20,215 bases of DNA from NCBI GenBank assembly GCA_040905145.1, contig JBBDSC010000189.1:1-20215 (forward strand). The letters run 5' to 3'. The notes under the pieces are model-generated. The model had not been told where the DNA came from. It was given only the letters and a program-made list of their open reading frames with translations, and did no database searches. Below are positions 1 to 7,920 of the stretch, in pieces. Position 1 is the stretch's first letter. Each line of letters starts with the position of its first letter. The translations under genes and the position numbers were made by a program. This stretch comes from DATGMS01 sp040905145. Its GTDB lineage: Bacteria; Bacteroidota; Bacteroidia; Cytophagales; Cyclobacteriaceae.

Positions 1-128
1 CATTATATGGAGAATTGCATCTGCCTAATAAGTGCGCTTTTAAAGTTAAATTGCGACACCACAATTTACGGCCTTACCTTCTTATTTTGAATTTTTTTAG
101 CTCAAGTCAGGATTTCTGAAATTAGATC
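1..128. other. Left edge, no callable gene
   Basis: This AT-rich edge lies downstream of the minus-strand GH31 gene. One plus-strand frame is open from the window edge to a TGA at 117-119 (about 38 codons). It has no recognisable motif, so it could be the tail of a gene outside the window or chance. I saw no terminator hairpin for the GH31 gene here. Confidence 0.3.
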
Positions 129-2285
129 TTATTTCGACATGTATTTCCAACTCACCTTCGCAATGGAACTGGGCTTTCCTTTTTCGGCCTTTGAAATAGA
201 TTCTCTGAATTTTCCGTCGTTTAACCGTTCTACTTTTATTTCCCTCCAGGAAAATTGTCCCTGCTCGTAATCAAATGTTTCCCCATCGTCATCATACAAT
301 TGATACAGACCCGGCTTTTCCCCATAATGCCGGATTTCCAGGTCCACCTTTTCCCCTGACGCGGGTGCATGGAGTCTGGGCTCCATCATAGGGACAATCC
401 CTCCATCTTTGACAAAAACAGGGATTTTGTCCAATCCTGGAGTGACGGTGATCACCTCGCCATTGCCCACATAGTCCCCGGTATAGAAATCATACCAGTT
501 CCCCATGGGAAGTATTATTTTCCTGGAAGTCTGGCCGGTAAACATGGGAGCAACCAGTAAATATTCACCTGCCATATATTGGTCTTTTACCTCCTTGCGC
601 ACTGCTTCCGCATAAGGGTTTTCTTCCAGATTGACTGCCGCGTCTTTCAGGGTCATGGCACTTTGTTCTTGTTGGAAACCTTCCTCCAGGTTCATGGCCC
701 TAAACGGAGGAGTACCCTCAAAATGGTACTTGGCAAATTCAGTATACCAATACGGCATCATCTGCATGCGGAGCATGGTCATCTGTTTTACCTCTTCTGC
801 TACTTCGGGAAAGGACCAGGGTTTGGTTCCGCTTGACCAGGCATTGAGCATGGCCATGGGAGAGAAAATCACCGACTGCATTCTTCTAAGCCACTCCTCT
901 CCCGTTTCTGAAGCCCGTGCCTCCGGTGTCCAAAGCACCCCGGCAAATCCGCTGTTGATCAAGGCGGTAATAAAATCCCTATGATTATAATTATCATTGT
1001 AAATTACATAAGGAAAGGATGATCCACCTCCGTTGGATGCCCTGATCAATCCATAGGTGCGGGTATTTCTTTTGCGAAAGCGATCGTTACTTTGTCTTTG
1101 AACCAAAAGCCCGTAGGTCTGCCTCATTTGCTCAGCAGTGATACCGGAGGGAAAAGTAGCCACATCAGGCCATAACCAACTATCATATCCGTCTACTTCG
1201 TCAATCTTATAGCCACTTACCCCTATGTCAATATGGTCTTTTTCAAAATGATCCCAAAAAATATCCTCCGCTGCAGGAATGGTAAAATCAGGTACCACGC
1301 CTGCCCAGACCGTATGGGAAGCAGTGTAAGGTAAAATTTCGGGATAGATTCCCGCATCAGGTGATACATAAGGATTAATCCACAGATTGACCCTCACCTT
1401 CATCTTTTTTAGCTCCTGGACAAATTTTTCCGGTTCCGGAAATCTACCTTCATCCCATTCAAAAGTATTGGGATAGGATTTGCTTTGCCAGCCTGGCTCC
1501 AGCCCAATGAAATCCAGGGGAAAGCCTCTTTCTTCAAATTCATTTGCCTCAGCAATCACCTCTTCAGCCGAATATAGCCTATGGACTCTTTGGGTAAATC
1601 CAAGTCCCCAACGCGGGGGCAGCGGCCCTCCCCCATTGAACAAATTATACCGCCTGATGGCATCCAGCGGTGTGGGCCCGGCAAAAAGATATATTTCGAC
1701 CCCTTTGGTTGGGACCAGCATTTCAACCGCATCGGAATAAGGCTGGGAAGTCCAGTTTTCATCAGTGTTTCTGTCACGTGCTTCCGGTGGGTTCTCACTG
1801 TCTTTTCTGGCAGCAGTTCCTGCATATACATCAATGTACCTGGCGGCATTGACAAAGACCCCGTAACCTTTGGAAGAAATATAAAAAGGGGTGGGTGCAT
1901 GGGTCCTTCCATTATCCTCTCCCCCATAATGATCCACATGCAACCTTTTGATCTCGCCCCGCTGATGTACCGTCTTAAAATTCAGCCCAAATCCATAAAG
2001 CTGCTCTTCCCGCCCCAAAGGAAACCGCAAAAAAGTCTTCCCCTCTTCTACCCTGCCCACAATATCATTGGATGGGAAAGGAAAATCAGCTTTGCCCATT
2101 TTTGCCAGACTTTCCTTCTTGGGGGTTACACCAGCTGCTTTCAGCAAATCATAGTCATCCGGATCGCCTACCACTGCTTTCCAAACCCCGGGAACCACTT
2201 CAGACCAGGTTAATTGCTGTGCATTTGTTGAAAAGGAAAACATCAGAAAAAGCAAAACAACGGGCAAAATTCTATTTTTTTTCAT
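129..2285 (-). CDS. Secreted glycoside hydrolase family 31 (alpha-glucosidase/alpha-xylosidase type)
   Basis: A 718-residue GH31 enzyme, a retaining glycosidase releasing alpha-linked glucose or xylose from oligosaccharides. Residues 1-22 are a classic signal peptide ending FSTNA before QQ, so it acts in the periplasm or outside the cell. A beta-sandwich (about 23-220) is followed by the (beta/alpha)8 barrel (about 225-520) and C-terminal beta domains. The nucleophile is probably D362 in GYKIDEVDG, matching the family's GxKxD strand. Where most GH31 enzymes carry the acid/base Asp (WxxDIGG), this one reads LWTPEAR, placing Glu (E454) there. That marks a distinct subgroup, so the substrate cannot be named. 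The gene is transcribed away from the DUF1080 lipoprotein gene, and the two may share regulation through the gap at 2286-2564. The start is the ATG giving the signal peptide. The family call is firm; the specificity is not. Confidence 0.9.
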   Translation of the reverse strand: MKKNRILPVVLLFLMFSFSTNAQQLTWSEVVPGVWKAVVGDPDDYDLLKAAGVTPKKESLAKMGKADFPFPSNDIVGRVEEGKTFLRFPLGREEQLYGFGLNFKTVHQRGEIKRLHVDHYGGEDNGRTHAPTPFYISSKGYGVFVNAARYIDVYAGTAARKDSENPPEARDRNTDENWTSQPYSDAVEMLVPTKGVEIYLFAGPTPLDAIRRYNLFNGGGPLPPRWGLGFTQRVHRLYSAEEVIAEANEFEERGFPLDFIGLEPGWQSKSYPNTFEWDEGRFPEPEKFVQELKKMKVRVNLWINPYVSPDAGIYPEILPYTASHTVWAGVVPDFTIPAAEDIFWDHFEKDHIDIGVSGYKIDEVDGYDSWLWPDVATFPSGITAEQMRQTYGLLVQRQSNDRFRKRNTRTYGLIRASNGGGSSFPYVIYNDNYNHRDFITALINSGFAGVLWTPEARASETGEEWLRRMQSVIFSPMAMLNAWSSGTKPWSFPEVAEEVKQMTMLRMQMMPYWYTEFAKYHFEGTPPFRAMNLEEGFQQEQSAMTLKDAAVNLEENPYAEAVRKEVKDQYMAGEYLLVAPMFTGQTSRKIILPMGNWYDFYTGDYVGNGEVITVTPGLDKIPVFVKDGGIVPMMEPRLHAPASGEKVDLEIRHYGEKPGLYQLYDDDGETFDYEQGQFSWREIKVERLNDGKFRESISKAEKGKPSSIAKVSWKYMSK

Positions 2286-2564
2286 CTTAAGTATAGCGGG
2301 ATTGATGGAATATTCCTAAAAAACATCTTGGACTGGTTAACCAATGCCCATCAGCTTGATTTTCAATTGTTGTTGTACAATAACTTAATTAATGGTCATA
2401 AAAGCAAAATATTTACTTTTCAAAATAAGACTAAAGCCATTATTTTTGTTAACATTGCATTTCCAAGTGATCTCTGTTAATTAATCTTCAGTGCGAACAA
2501 TATTGTTTTTTCACCTTAAAAAGCCAGAAATTTCTTTACTTTCAAATAATCAATTATACATACA
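2286..2564. promoter_or_regulatory. Divergent intergenic region with several palindromes
   Basis: This 279-bp AT-rich gap separates the divergent GH31 and DUF1080 genes and must hold both promoters. Three inverted repeats are visible: a perfect GGAATATTCC at 2307-2316, a perfect TGGTTAACCA at 2334-2343, and a 16-bp near-palindrome (GTTGTTGT/ACAATAAC, one mismatched pair) at 2369-2384. The first two lie within 60 bp of the GH31 start. TACTTTTC at 2414-2421 resembles the Bacteroidota -7 element TAnnTTTG, but no well-spaced TTG precedes it. Operator function is only a possibility. Confidence 0.35.
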
Positions 2565-3416
2565 ATGAAAAAATTATTAGCAATAGTAGCTTTATCTGTT
2601 CTTTTAAACGCCTGTTCGACTACCACATCCACAAATAATTCAGAAGGTGAAATAGGCGAATGGATCCAGCTCTTTAATGGAAAGGACATGGATGACTGGA
2701 AAGTAAAAATTTCAAAGCATGAACTGCATGACAACTTTGCCAATACGTTTAGAGTAGAAGATGGCATGTTAAAAGTAAATTATGAGGGTTACGAGGACTT
2801 TGATAGAAAATATGGCCATATTTTTTACAAAGATCCTTTTTCTGCTTACCTCTTAAGGTTGGAATATCGCTTTACAGGAGAACAGGCTCCAGGTGGTGAA
2901 GGATGGGCCTGGCGCAACAGCGGAGCCATGTTGCATGGACAGTCTCCGGAAAGCATGATGAAAGACCAGGATTTTCCCATATCCATAGAAGGACAGTTGC
3001 TGGGCGGAGACGGAACCAATGACCGGACGACCAATAACCTTTGTACCCCGGGAACCAATGTGGTCATGGACAATGAGCTGTTCACCCCTCACTGTGTGAA
3101 TTCCAGCTCCAAAACCTATCAAGGGGATCAATGGGTAACGGCTGAATTTCTGGTCCTGGCCGATTCTGTCATTCACCATATCGTGGAAGGAGATACCGTA
3201 TTGACCTATTATCAACCGCAAATAGGCGGGGGCAATGTTTCCAACCATGATCCGGCAGTAAAAAAAGACGGGCAATTGATAAAAGAAGGGTACATTTCCC
3301 TCCAAAGTGAAAGCCATCCCATCGAGTTCCGTAAGGTTGCTTTATTTGACCTGGATCCTTTTATGGACGATCCTGAAAAATTGCAGGAAGTGCTGGGGAA
3401 ATTAAAAGAAGACTGA
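2565..3416 (+). CDS. DUF1080 lipoprotein (3-keto-disaccharide hydrolase/lyase family)
   Basis: A 283-residue lipoprotein. The leader ends in the lipobox LNAC with the acylated Cys at residue 17, followed by a Ser/Thr/Asn linker (18-28). No acidic surface-export signal follows the Cys, so a periplasm-facing outer-membrane anchor is likely. Residues about 30-262 form the DUF1080 domain, a concanavalin-like beta-sandwich, opening with WIQLFNGKDMDDWKV and containing the typical RNSGAMLHG segment. Characterised members act on 3-keto glycosides, cleaving or hydrating the sugar after C3 oxidation. The substrate here is unknown. It has its own promoter region opposite GH31. The Gfo/Idh/MocA and GH109 genes about 0.6 kb downstream, on the other strand, are plausible functional partners because they carry out or generate C3-keto chemistry. 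The start is the only ATG that gives the lipoprotein signal. Confidence 0.87.
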   Translation: MKKLLAIVALSVLLNACSTTTSTNNSEGEIGEWIQLFNGKDMDDWKVKISKHELHDNFANTFRVEDGMLKVNYEGYEDFDRKYGHIFYKDPFSAYLLRLEYRFTGEQAPGGEGWAWRNSGAMLHGQSPESMMKDQDFPISIEGQLLGGDGTNDRTTNNLCTPGTNVVMDNELFTPHCVNSSSKTYQGDQWVTAEFLVLADSVIHHIVEGDTVLTYYQPQIGGGNVSNHDPAVKKDGQLIKEGYISLQSESHPIEFRKVALFDLDPFMDDPEKLQEVLGKLKED

Positions 3417-3455
3417 TTTCCTGAAAACAGCAAACCTTCCAGGTCTTCCAGGGTC

Positions 3456-3701
3456 TTGGTCGCAAAGGGGTACTTCCGAAGTAGCCCAATTATTGAAAAA
3501 GTAGTTGGAAAAACGAGCCGTGCTGATTGTCAGCATATTGCTATGGCTACAGTATATAAGGCTGACGTATTAACAAGTTGGAATTTCAAACATATTGTCA
3601 ACCTGGATAAAATTAGAGGATACAACTCGATAAATTTTCGTGAAGGTTATCCAATGATAGAAATTAGAACTCCTAAAGAAATATTTGGAAATGACGATTG
3701 A
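3456..3701 (+). pseudogene. Truncated PIN-domain toxin (VapC-like), C-terminal half only
   Basis: The 81 residues match the C-terminal half of a PIN-domain ribonuclease toxin. They contain the conserved acidic/His segment ADCQHIAMAT (D24, H27), then VLTSWNFKHIVN, GYNSINFREGY and a closing EIRTPKEIF. Intact relatives have about 70-80 further N-terminal residues carrying the first catalytic Asp. Only about 40 bp separate this frame from the preceding DUF1080 stop, and they encode nothing PIN-like, so the N-terminus has been lost by deletion. The first possible start is a TTG. The product should lack nuclease activity if made at all. It overlaps the downstream small ORF by 11 bp, the arrangement of an intact toxin-antitoxin pair. 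Family identity comes from recognised motif order. Confidence 0.72.
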
Positions 3702-3852
3702 GAAAAAAAGCATGATTAAGCGTATGAGAGAAATCCGTGACCAGTTAAATAAGCAATTTGAGGATATGGATTATCAGGAGGAAAAAGCATACATCAAGAG
3801 AGAATTAGAAAAACTGAAAAAGAAAAGGAAGGCGGCAGGTAACAAAGGATAG
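3691..3852 (+). CDS. Small antitoxin-like protein partnered with PIN toxin
   Basis: A 53-residue ORF starting at an ATG inside the end of the PIN fragment and ending at TAG 3850-3852. The product is highly charged: an N-terminal helix MIKRMREIRDQLNKQF, an acidic FEDMDYQEEKAYI segment, and a Lys/Arg-rich tail. The pattern of a REIRDQ-like helix, a short acidic turn and a YI-x-RE helix resembles the small proteins encoded beside PIN toxins of this type in other bacteria, which act as antitoxins by binding the toxin. Since the toxin is broken, this would be an orphan relic, either drifting or retained as an anti-toxin against other copies. The ORF is short, so existence rests on coding-like composition and position. 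Confidence 0.55.
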   Translation: MTIEKKSMIKRMREIRDQLNKQFEDMDYQEEKAYIKRELEKLKKKRKAAGNKG

Positions 3853-3984
3853 CCTCAAGCCTCGGTGGATACGTAATTCGGTGGCTTTATGCTCTAAAGT
3901 GCTTTTTCTTCAGGACGTGTCCAATTAGCCCTTGGAGGGCCTGGAAGGTTTTTTCCTTAACAGGAATACACTGCTGATAGTGAT

Positions 3985-4022
3985 AAAAAAAAGGAAGAGG
4001 GGACTGCCCCTCTTCCTTTTTT
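3985..4022. terminator. Bidirectional rho-independent terminator
   Basis: Stem GGAAGAGGGG (3993-4002), loop ACTG, stem CCCCTCTTCC (4007-4016), flanked by eight A on the left and six T on the right. It is a perfect 10-bp stem that extends by A-T pairing and has a T-run in either direction. It lies 27 bp past the GH109 stop on the minus strand and after the antitoxin relic on the plus strand, so it ends the SUMF1-Gfo-GH109 operon. Confidence 0.93.
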
Positions 4023-4049
4023 GCTATCTCAATCAATGTCCAAACCGCA

Positions 4050-5456
4050 TTAAATTCTCACCCCGGTGTTTCCGCCCCCTGCCAGGGTGAGGTCTACCGG
4101 CGTGTTTTCTATCCAGGATCCGCCTGTAAAGTCAGGCACGTCAATAGAATTCGACCTATTGGCCACTGACCATTCACTTAATGGGGCAATGGAACTCCAA
4201 AGTGCCGCATCATAAACATTCTGATCCAAGGGTAGGCCGTTTCTCAAACAATCGATCAATCTCCAATCCATCATAAAATCCATGCCGCCATGTCCGCCGA
4301 TTTCCTTGGCCATAGCCCCCACTTTTTTTACTATTTCTGGGGTATACTGCTCCTCCAAAGCTTTTAACTTTTCTTCCTCGAACCATTCGTGGCCGGTAGA
4401 AACACCCGGCTTGGGCCATTTCCGGGCTACTCCTTTGGTACCACTTACCAGATGTATCCGGGAATATGGCCTGGGAGAGGTCACATCATGTTGTATCATG
4501 ATAGAACGGCCATTTTTGGTTTTAATCGACGTGGTATTCATATTCCCCCTGAACTCCTTGGTGGCGAATGGATTATAAAAAGGATCACTTTGGGCCAATT
4601 CCTGGGCATGGGCCTTCATTTGGAAATCGTTACTGGATAAAGAAGTCAGATAATCCATCTGATCACCCCGGTTGATGTCCATGATCTGGCAGATAGGTCC
4701 TAAACCGTGGGTGGGATATATGTTGCCGTTCCTTAAATTTTCCTTTAATCTCCACATATCGTAATAACCTTCCTTGCTAAAGTTAAGCGCCAACAGATCA
4801 TGGATATAAGCCCCTTCTCCATGGACGATGTCCCCAAAGAATCCCTGCCTGGCCATATTTAAGGTCATCAGCTCAAAGAAATCATAACAGCAATTTTCCA
4901 ACATCATGCAATGCTTCCTTGTATTTTCAGAAGTCTCCACCAACTGCCAACATTCTTCCAAAGTAGTGGCAGCAGGCACTTCTATCGCTACATGCTTTCC
5001 TGCTTCCATGGCATAAACAGCCATTGGCACGTGCCAATCCCAGGGACTGGCGATATAGATCAAGTCAATGTCCTCCCTGTCGCACATTTCTTTCCATGCA
5101 AAGGCAGAATCCGTGTAAGAATCCGGCTTGTGGGGCGTATTCTCCAGTAATTTCTTTGCTTTATCGATTTGTGCGGGCCTAAGGTCACAAAGTGCCTTTA
5201 TATCTACGTTTTCTATTTTACTAATCCTGTTCACCGCACCCGGGCCTCTCGAACCCAGTCCCACAAAGCCAATCCTCACTACATCCATTTTTGGGGCAGC
5301 ATATCCGGACATATTAAAGCGTTGCTTACGCTGGCGTTTGCTTTGATGAAGTACTTTATCCAATTCCGGTTGGGTGAACCCTGTAATTCCTGTACCTACC
5401 AGGCCCATTCCGGCCAATCCGGATAACTTAAGGAAGTCGCGTCTGTTATTGCTCAT
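4050..5456 (-). CDS. Glycoside hydrolase family 109 (alpha-N-acetylgalactosaminidase type), Tat-exported
   Basis: A 468-residue Gfo/Idh/MocA-fold enzyme with GH109 hallmarks. GH109 enzymes cleave alpha-GalNAc by an NAD-dependent cycle of C3 oxidation, elimination and re-addition. The leader NRRDFLKLSG (4-13) is a twin-arginine signal, consistent with export of a folded, NAD-loaded protein. The Rossmann loop is GFVGLGSRG (63-71). SPWDWHVPMA (137-146), EVPAA (159-163, replacing the usual EKP), YPTHGLGP (247-254), GGHGGMDFMMDWR (387-399) and LPLDQNVYDAALWSSI (408-423) are the family signature blocks. Length is normal for the family. The start codon overlaps the upstream oxidoreductase stop (ATGA), so translation is probably coupled. 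It is the last gene of the operon, 27 bp before a strong terminator. The family call is strong; GalNAc as the actual substrate is from family knowledge. Confidence 0.88.
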   Translation of the reverse strand: MSNNRRDFLKLSGLAGMGLVGTGITGFTQPELDKVLHQSKRQRKQRFNMSGYAAPKMDVVRIGFVGLGSRGPGAVNRISKIENVDIKALCDLRPAQIDKAKKLLENTPHKPDSYTDSAFAWKEMCDREDIDLIYIASPWDWHVPMAVYAMEAGKHVAIEVPAATTLEECWQLVETSENTRKHCMMLENCCYDFFELMTLNMARQGFFGDIVHGEGAYIHDLLALNFSKEGYYDMWRLKENLRNGNIYPTHGLGPICQIMDINRGDQMDYLTSLSSNDFQMKAHAQELAQSDPFYNPFATKEFRGNMNTTSIKTKNGRSIMIQHDVTSPRPYSRIHLVSGTKGVARKWPKPGVSTGHEWFEEEKLKALEEQYTPEIVKKVGAMAKEIGGHGGMDFMMDWRLIDCLRNGLPLDQNVYDAALWSSIAPLSEWSVANRSNSIDVPDFTGGSWIENTPVDLTLAGGGNTGVRI

Positions 5457-6805
5457 TCGTTTTCTTGGTTTTTAGATACCGGCAAATCCATAATTACTTT
5501 GGTCCTGCCTGGAACAGCATAGGGATAGTAACCATCCTCGTTGGGCAACACCTTAGGCATGGCATCCCAAGCCAATGTCTCCGGCATCAGCACAACGTTT
5601 GAATTCAATGCTTCGTCCCAACTTATTTCTTTGCCGGAATAGGTGGCATATCTTCCTAAAATAGCGGTCATGGTACTTTTGGCAGTTCTTTCCGCGTCCG
5701 CGTATTTATATTCCCCTTTAGAGATAGCTCCAAAGAGTTCATTATGTTCTTGCTGGTAAGGGTTGATATTGCCAGTGCCATCATGGTTGTAGATTTCCTT
5801 GCCATCATGCGACCAGAGCTTACCTTGGTTCCCTGCGCTCATGTATACTTTTCCCTTGGTGCCCACAAATGACTCGTCCACCTTGTTGTCTGCTCCTGGA
5901 AAGTGGCGACATTCACTGTTGATGATCGTCCCATCTGCATAAGTGTATCGGAGACTGTGGTGGTCGAAGATTTCCCCATGCTCCTTGCCTGTCCGTACCA
6001 TTCTGCCTCCTGTTCCTTCTGCTTTTACGGGAAAGGATCCTTTGACCCAGTTGGCCACATCAAGATTATGTACATGTTGTTCTACTATATGATCTCCACA
6101 TAGCCAGTTGAAATAATACCAGTTTCTCATTTGATATTCCATTTCAGTCTGTCCTTCCTCACGGGCACGGACCCAGACGCCCCCGTCATTCCAATATACC
6201 TGACCTCCTACAATGTCCCCAATGGCTCCATCGTTGATCCTGTTGATGGTTTCGATATAATTGGATTGGTACCGTCGTTGTAAGCCGGCAACCACATTGA
6301 GGTTCTTGTTTTTAGCCACTTCTGCCGCTGCCAATACCTGACGTATACCAGGAGCATCTGTGGCTACAGGTTTTTCCAAAAAGACATGCTTGCCCTGACG
6401 TACCGCCTCTTCAAAATGGGACGGCCTAAAGCCCGGAGGTGCGGCCAATAGCACTACATCCGCTTCTTTCATGGCTTCTTTATATCCATCAAACCCTACA
6501 AACTTTCTTTCTTCCGGCACATCCACTTTATCCGGATGTTTTTGGGAAATCGGCCCGAAACTTTTATCCAAGCGGTCTCTGAAAGCATCTGCCATGGCCA
6601 CCAACTTGATATTATGCCCAGTTGCAAAGGCTTGGAAAACGGCTCCAGTACCACGCCCACCGCAGCCAATTAAGGCGATCTTAATGGTGTCTGATCCTGA
6701 TGCATAAGCACCGGGCATAGTAAAAGGACTTATCATGGCACCACCTGTGAGTATAGCGCTTGTTTTTAGAAAATCTCTTCTCGGGTTTTTTGTATTTTGA
6801 TCCAT
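5453..6805 (-). CDS. Gfo/Idh/MocA family oxidoreductase, Tat-exported
   Basis: A 450-residue NAD(P)-dependent oxidoreductase. NPRRDFLKTSAILTGGA (8-24) is a twin-arginine leader, so it probably acts in the periplasm with tightly bound cofactor. The Rossmann fold begins with IKIALIGCGGRGTGA (41-55). The EKP motif (144-146) is intact, unlike in the GH109 neighbour. CGDHIVEQHVHNLDVANW (236-253) places several His residues at the predicted sugar site. Such secreted members typically oxidise a sugar hydroxyl, often at C3, but the substrate cannot be read from sequence. It sits 16 bp after the SUMF1-like gene and overlaps the GH109 gene by 4 bp, so the three are almost certainly co-transcribed. Pairing with GH109 suggests work on the same or a related glycoside, as an oxidase step or as a second GH109-like activity. 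Confidence 0.87.
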   Translation of the reverse strand: MDQNTKNPRRDFLKTSAILTGGAMISPFTMPGAYASGSDTIKIALIGCGGRGTGAVFQAFATGHNIKLVAMADAFRDRLDKSFGPISQKHPDKVDVPEERKFVGFDGYKEAMKEADVVLLAAPPGFRPSHFEEAVRQGKHVFLEKPVATDAPGIRQVLAAAEVAKNKNLNVVAGLQRRYQSNYIETINRINDGAIGDIVGGQVYWNDGGVWVRAREEGQTEMEYQMRNWYYFNWLCGDHIVEQHVHNLDVANWVKGSFPVKAEGTGGRMVRTGKEHGEIFDHHSLRYTYADGTIINSECRHFPGADNKVDESFVGTKGKVYMSAGNQGKLWSHDGKEIYNHDGTGNINPYQQEHNELFGAISKGEYKYADAERTAKSTMTAILGRYATYSGKEISWDEALNSNVVLMPETLAWDAMPKVLPNEDGYYPYAVPGRTKVIMDLPVSKNQENE

Positions 6806-6821
6806 TATTCTGTGTTTATAA

Positions 6822-7817
6822 TTAATAATCTTCTATAGGTGTCTGGTCATAATAAGCCATTATTTCTTCCACTGGAGGCGAAACTTGTGGCCTAACTACC
6901 CTCAGGCCCAGAAAAGGGGCTTCAGGAAACCACCACCGACTTTTGGGAATCTGAGGGTCCAATTGCTTCCACACAGGGGTAGAAGCAAATCGTCTGGCTG
7001 AGCGTAAATCCTCTGCCCCACTTTTATAATGCCCTCCACGTAAGACCCGTGGGTATAGGTCTTCCGCTTTTACTACTGGATTTTCAATGGGTTTTTCTGG
7101 GTCGGTTACCTGATATTGGGGCAAGTACTTGTCATAGGTCCATTCCATCACATTGCCCAGAATATCATATAAACCCCAAGGGTTGGGCTTTTTTTGTCCT
7201 ATTTCATGGGTGACATCACTACTGTTTTTTGCGTACCATGCATATTGGTCCAATTCATCGGGATTGTCCCCAAAAAAATAGGTGGTGTTTTCCCCTGCCC
7301 TTGCTGCATATTCCCATTCTGCTTCTGTAGGCAATCGGTAAAAGATATCCGTTTTGGTATAAAGCCATTTACAAAATTGGATCGCACCATATTGGGTCAT
7401 CGCCACAGCTGGTTTGTTTTCCTTTCCCATCCCAAACGTCATATCCAAATAAGGGGTAGAGGGACGGGTCAGGCCATCCACCTCCGCAGGAAGTGGTTTT
7501 TCACTGATGGCTGCCTCATGGTGTTTGTCCAAGAACAATTCAAAAATATCCCAAGAGATTTCCTGCGTACCCATCCAGAAAGCATCAAGGACCACTTTAT
7601 GACGGGGGGATTCATCAGGTTGTGTTCCTTGATTCTGAGCCGATGATCCCATCATAAATTCCCCTGAAGGAATCGGAGCCATGTCAAAGGACAAGGAGGT
7701 GTTGGGAATTTTTTGCCTGTAAGGTTCAAATTCATTGGGTGAAGTAGAGGTTTTTTCAGCTATCGGCACTATGCCAACAATTAAGATAAGTAAGAAAAGC
7801 AATTTGTGGGTAATCAT
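6822..7817 (-). CDS. Secreted SUMF1/EgtB/PvdO-fold (formylglycine-generating enzyme-like) protein
   Basis: A 331-residue exported protein starting at the ATG at 7817; an in-frame TTG nine bases upstream is a weaker start. Residues 5-20 are a hydrophobic signal. The FGE-sulfatase domain follows: IPSGEFMMGSS (49-59), PTEAEWEYAARAG (163-175), LYDILGNVMEW (217-226), RVLRGGHYKSG (257-267) and a closing FLGLRVVRP. True formylglycine-generating enzymes need two active-site cysteines near the C-terminus. This protein has a single Cys (149), far from that place, so it should not be a sulfatase activator. It may bind sugar or metal, or help the neighbouring oxidoreductases, but that is speculation. It is the first gene of the three-gene operon. 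Fold confidence is high and function unknown. Confidence 0.83.
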   Translation of the reverse strand: MITHKLLFLLILIVGIVPIAEKTSTSPNEFEPYRQKIPNTSLSFDMAPIPSGEFMMGSSAQNQGTQPDESPRHKVVLDAFWMGTQEISWDIFELFLDKHHEAAISEKPLPAEVDGLTRPSTPYLDMTFGMGKENKPAVAMTQYGAIQFCKWLYTKTDIFYRLPTEAEWEYAARAGENTTYFFGDNPDELDQYAWYAKNSSDVTHEIGQKKPNPWGLYDILGNVMEWTYDKYLPQYQVTDPEKPIENPVVKAEDLYPRVLRGGHYKSGAEDLRSARRFASTPVWKQLDPQIPKSRWWFPEAPFLGLRVVRPQVSPPVEEIMAYYDQTPIEDY

Positions 7818-7920
7818 ATTTATCAATAACGTATTAATTCAGGATGGGAAATTAACAACTAATTTTGATTTTTTTCGTCCATTCATGGAATATTGGAAAA
7901 TAACTCAACATTTTTGTAGT

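Larger units (their letters stand above)
3432..3951. repeat. Inverted repeat bracketing the PIN/antitoxin remnant
   Basis: The left copy (3432-3453) begins AAACCTTCCAGG. The reverse complement of the right copy (3929-3951) begins with the same 12 bases, and both continue with a similar C/T-rich stretch ending in AGGG. The copies face inward and enclose only the PIN fragment and its small partner, so they could be ends of a small mobile or recombined segment, or two copies of a common interspersed repeat. No transposase is present and no target-site duplication was identified. Confidence 0.5.

Noticed and set aside
1581..2213. 210-codon plus-strand frame antisense to GH31
   Set aside because: It lies wholly inside the well-supported GH31 gene and its translation resembles no protein family, so it is an antisense shadow.
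3420..3455. Possible upstream continuation of the PIN toxin in the same frame
   Set aside because: The frame is open only back to the DUF1080 stop codon and encodes a Pro/Ser/Arg-rich stretch from the repeat, not PIN sequence.
6822..7817. Annotation as an active formylglycine-generating enzyme
   Set aside because: The catalytic cysteine pair is missing and no sulfatase gene is present in the window.
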